DNA from: Clostridia bacterium
GTDB taxonomy: Bacteria; Bacillota; Clostridia; Christensenellales; Aristaeellaceae
Direction: 5' to 3'
DNA length: 7,517 nt
Assembly (NCBI GenBank): GCA_016296675.1
Contig: JAEDIV010000125.1
Location: 1-7,517 of the forward strand
This document shows, piece by piece, positions 6,857-7,517 of the stretch. Under the pieces are notes generated by a model. The model ran no database searches. It was not told the origin of the DNA and worked only from the letters and a program-made list of their open reading frames with translations. A program made the position numbers and the translations under genes. The first letter of the stretch is position 1. Each line of letters starts with the position of its first letter.

Positions 6857-7333
6857 TTATCCGTTTTTGTTTTTTCGAAACGTCCAAAACTTATTGATCA
6901 CATAGTTCAGAGGAACCGTGATGATCAACCTCAGAAGCGGCGCAATGCCCTCAGGAATTCCAAGCACGTCCACCCACAGCCACATCAGAAATACGCTCAG
7001 TAAATATGTGCTTGCGTAGCCGAGGACAGTCTTTGCATACGTCTTGAGGTTTTCCGGAAGCGTCTTTTTCCGTCCGTCAGAAAAAACGAAAAAACCGTTT
7101 AAGAGATAGGCATTGGTCACGCTTACGATAAAGCCGAAGAACGTCGCAAGCTGATAATGAAAGGAAAGCTGATACAGGCAAAAATAATAAACGCCAAGAT
7201 CAATCAGCGTATTGATTACACCTACAATGGAAAACTTTATGAACTGGACAATCCAGCCCCACTTTTCATGCTTTTCGATTCTTTCGATCAAGTTTTTAAG
7301 CTCCGATGCAATATTTGGTAATTTCTTATTCAT
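6857..7333 (-). CDS. GtrA-family small multi-pass membrane protein
   Basis: The product has 158 residues and four predicted membrane helices (about 28-52, 59-82, 100-124, 128-148), the standard GtrA length and layout. Typical family signatures are present: FIKFSIVGVINTLIDLGVY in helix 1, NAYLLNGFFVF at the end of helix 2 and PLNYVINKFWTF after helix 4. GtrA-like proteins are implicated in moving lipid-linked sugars, such as undecaprenyl-phosphate-glucose, across the membrane for glycosylation of surface polymers; many family members have no proven substrate. No glycosyltransferase gene adjoins it here, so its role cannot be narrowed. The ATG at 7331-7333 is chosen because GGAG stands seven bases upstream. 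An in-frame ATG at 7352-7354 would add seven residues but lacks a ribosome site and lies almost on the predicted transcription start. The charged N-terminus (ELKNLIERIEKHEK) is probably an amphipathic cytoplasmic segment. Confidence 0.92.
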   Translation of the reverse strand: MNKKLPNIASELKNLIERIEKHEKWGWIVQFIKFSIVGVINTLIDLGVYYFCLYQLSFHYQLATFFGFIVSVTNAYLLNGFFVFSDGRKKTLPENLKTYAKTVLGYASTYLLSVFLMWLWVDVLGIPEGIAPLLRLIITVPLNYVINKFWTFRKNKNG

Positions 7334-7340
7334 ATTTCGT

Positions 7341-7344
7341 CTCC
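7341..7344 (-). promoter_or_regulatory. Ribosome binding site of the GtrA gene
   Basis: The minus strand reads GGAG, seven bases before the ATG at 7331-7333. It settles the start at MNKKLPN and not at the ATG 21 bases further upstream. Confidence 0.75.
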
Positions 7345-7362
7345 AAATCTTCATACATTGCT

Positions 7363-7391
7363 ATTCTAACACATTTTTCTTCATATTTCAA
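7363..7391 (-). promoter_or_regulatory. Promoter of the GtrA gene, possibly of the whole GtrA-MoxR-DUF58-transglutaminase unit
   Basis: On the minus strand, TTGAAA (7386-7391) and TAGAAT (7363-7368) are separated by exactly 17 bases, each one mismatch from the sigma70/SigA consensus. Transcription would begin near 7356, giving a leader of about 23 nt up to the GtrA ATG. No terminator lies between this promoter and the transglutaminase stop codon, so it could drive all four genes. The surrounding DNA is clearly AT-rich compared with the coding sequence. Confidence 0.75.
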
Positions 7392-7393
7392 CC

Positions 7394-7408
7394 GTATCAA
7401 AAAGATAC
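7394..7408 (-). repeat. Short perfect inverted repeat just upstream of the -35 element
   Basis: GTATC, five A residues, then GATAC form a perfect 5-bp dyad centred on 7401. It lies 2 bases upstream of the GtrA -35 box. Its position would suit a regulator-binding site, but half-sites this short occur often by chance in AT-rich DNA. It has no T-run and is too weak to be a terminator. Confidence 0.3.
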
Positions 7409-7424
7409 AACATAATTCTAAGCC

Positions 7425-7456
7425 AAAAACAAAAAACCACTCATCTCTGAGTGGTT
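7425..7456 (-). terminator. Rho-independent terminator of the tRNA-Val transcript
   Basis: On the minus strand, AACCACTCA and TGAGTGGTT form a perfect 9-bp stem around a GAGA loop (7435-7456). A T-run follows, TTTTTT then G then TTTTT, down to 7425. It starts 6 bases after the tRNA discriminator base. It isolates the tRNA from the GtrA promoter. The plus strand lacks a T-run after the stem, so it acts in one direction. Confidence 0.93.
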
Positions 7457-7462
7457 CAGGTA

Positions 7463-7517
7463 TGGGGTTAAATGGGCTCGAACCATCGACCTTTACGATG
7501 TCAACGTAACGCTCTGA
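7463..7517 (-). tRNA. tRNA-Val (anticodon GAC), 5' part beyond the window edge
   Basis: About 55 of some 76 bases are present. Reading the minus strand from 7517: the end of the D arm (TCA then GAGC), G26, and an anticodon stem TTACG/CGTAA around the loop TTGACAT, with anticodon GAC at 7500-7502 decoding GUC and GUU as valine. A five-base variable region AGGTC follows. The T stem is GATGG/CCATT (one G-U pair) around TTCGAGC. The 3' acceptor strand is TAACCCC with discriminator A at 7463. The missing 5' acceptor strand should read GGGGTTA. The bases after the discriminator are TAC, so CCA is not encoded and must be added by tRNA nucleotidyltransferase. Discriminator A fits valine identity. Confidence 0.93.

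Noticed and set aside
6797..6900. A separate promoter for the MoxR gene
   Set aside because: A TTGGAC near 6883-6888 has no acceptable -10 element at 16-18 bases; the nearest candidate, GATAAA, is at 20 bases. It is too weak to report as a promoter.
7411..7440. A second promoter within the tRNA terminator region (TAGAAT on the minus strand)
   Set aside because: The -10-like hexamer is good, but the sequence 17 bases upstream is TGAGTG, part of the terminator stem and a poor -35 match.
7306..7509. Plus-strand open frame of 67 codons ending in GLEPSTFTMST
   Set aside because: Its end is the reverse complement of the tRNA-Val T arm and anticodon arm, a well-known source of false small proteins, and it also runs through the terminator.

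Overview
The window is a stretch of bacterial chromosome in which every supported gene lies on the minus strand, so transcription runs from high to low coordinates. Housekeeping content (tRNA-Val, SecA), moderate GC, purine-rich Shine-Dalgarno sites (AAGGAG, GGGAG, AGGTGA) and near-consensus SigA/sigma70-type promoters suggest a member of Bacillota, probably a clostridial lineage. That placement is an inference from style; no feature here fixes a genus. There is no sign of a mobile element, CRISPR array or recent transfer.

In transcription order: (1) the 3' part of a tRNA-Val with anticodon GAC, cut by the right window edge, followed by a strong rho-independent terminator; (2) a promoter and a gene for a small four-helix GtrA-family membrane protein; (3) after a 63-nt junction, a tightly packed module of a MoxR-type AAA+ ATPase, a DUF58 (vWA-like) membrane-anchored protein and a multi-pass membrane transglutaminase-like protein with a DUF4129 tail, with gaps of 7 and 4 nt; (4) a 69-nt gap holding an excellent promoter, then secA, which runs off the left edge with about 722 codons present.

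The MoxR, DUF58 and transglutaminase-like genes form a widely recurring trio. The general family model is that the MoxR ATPase and the vWA-like DUF58 protein act as a chaperone or assembly pair for the membrane transglutaminase, whose catalytic Cys-His-Asp domain sits outside the membrane. The substrate is unknown. The GtrA gene may share the transcript because no terminator separates it from the trio. secA has its own promoter, but no terminator separates it from the trio either, so read-through is possible.

I found no clearly new system. The most interesting points are the exported transglutaminase with its Pro-Thr and Asn/Asp-rich stalk and unassigned extracellular region, the single-frame gtrA/mini-ORF/moxR junction, and the unusual secA neighbourhood.
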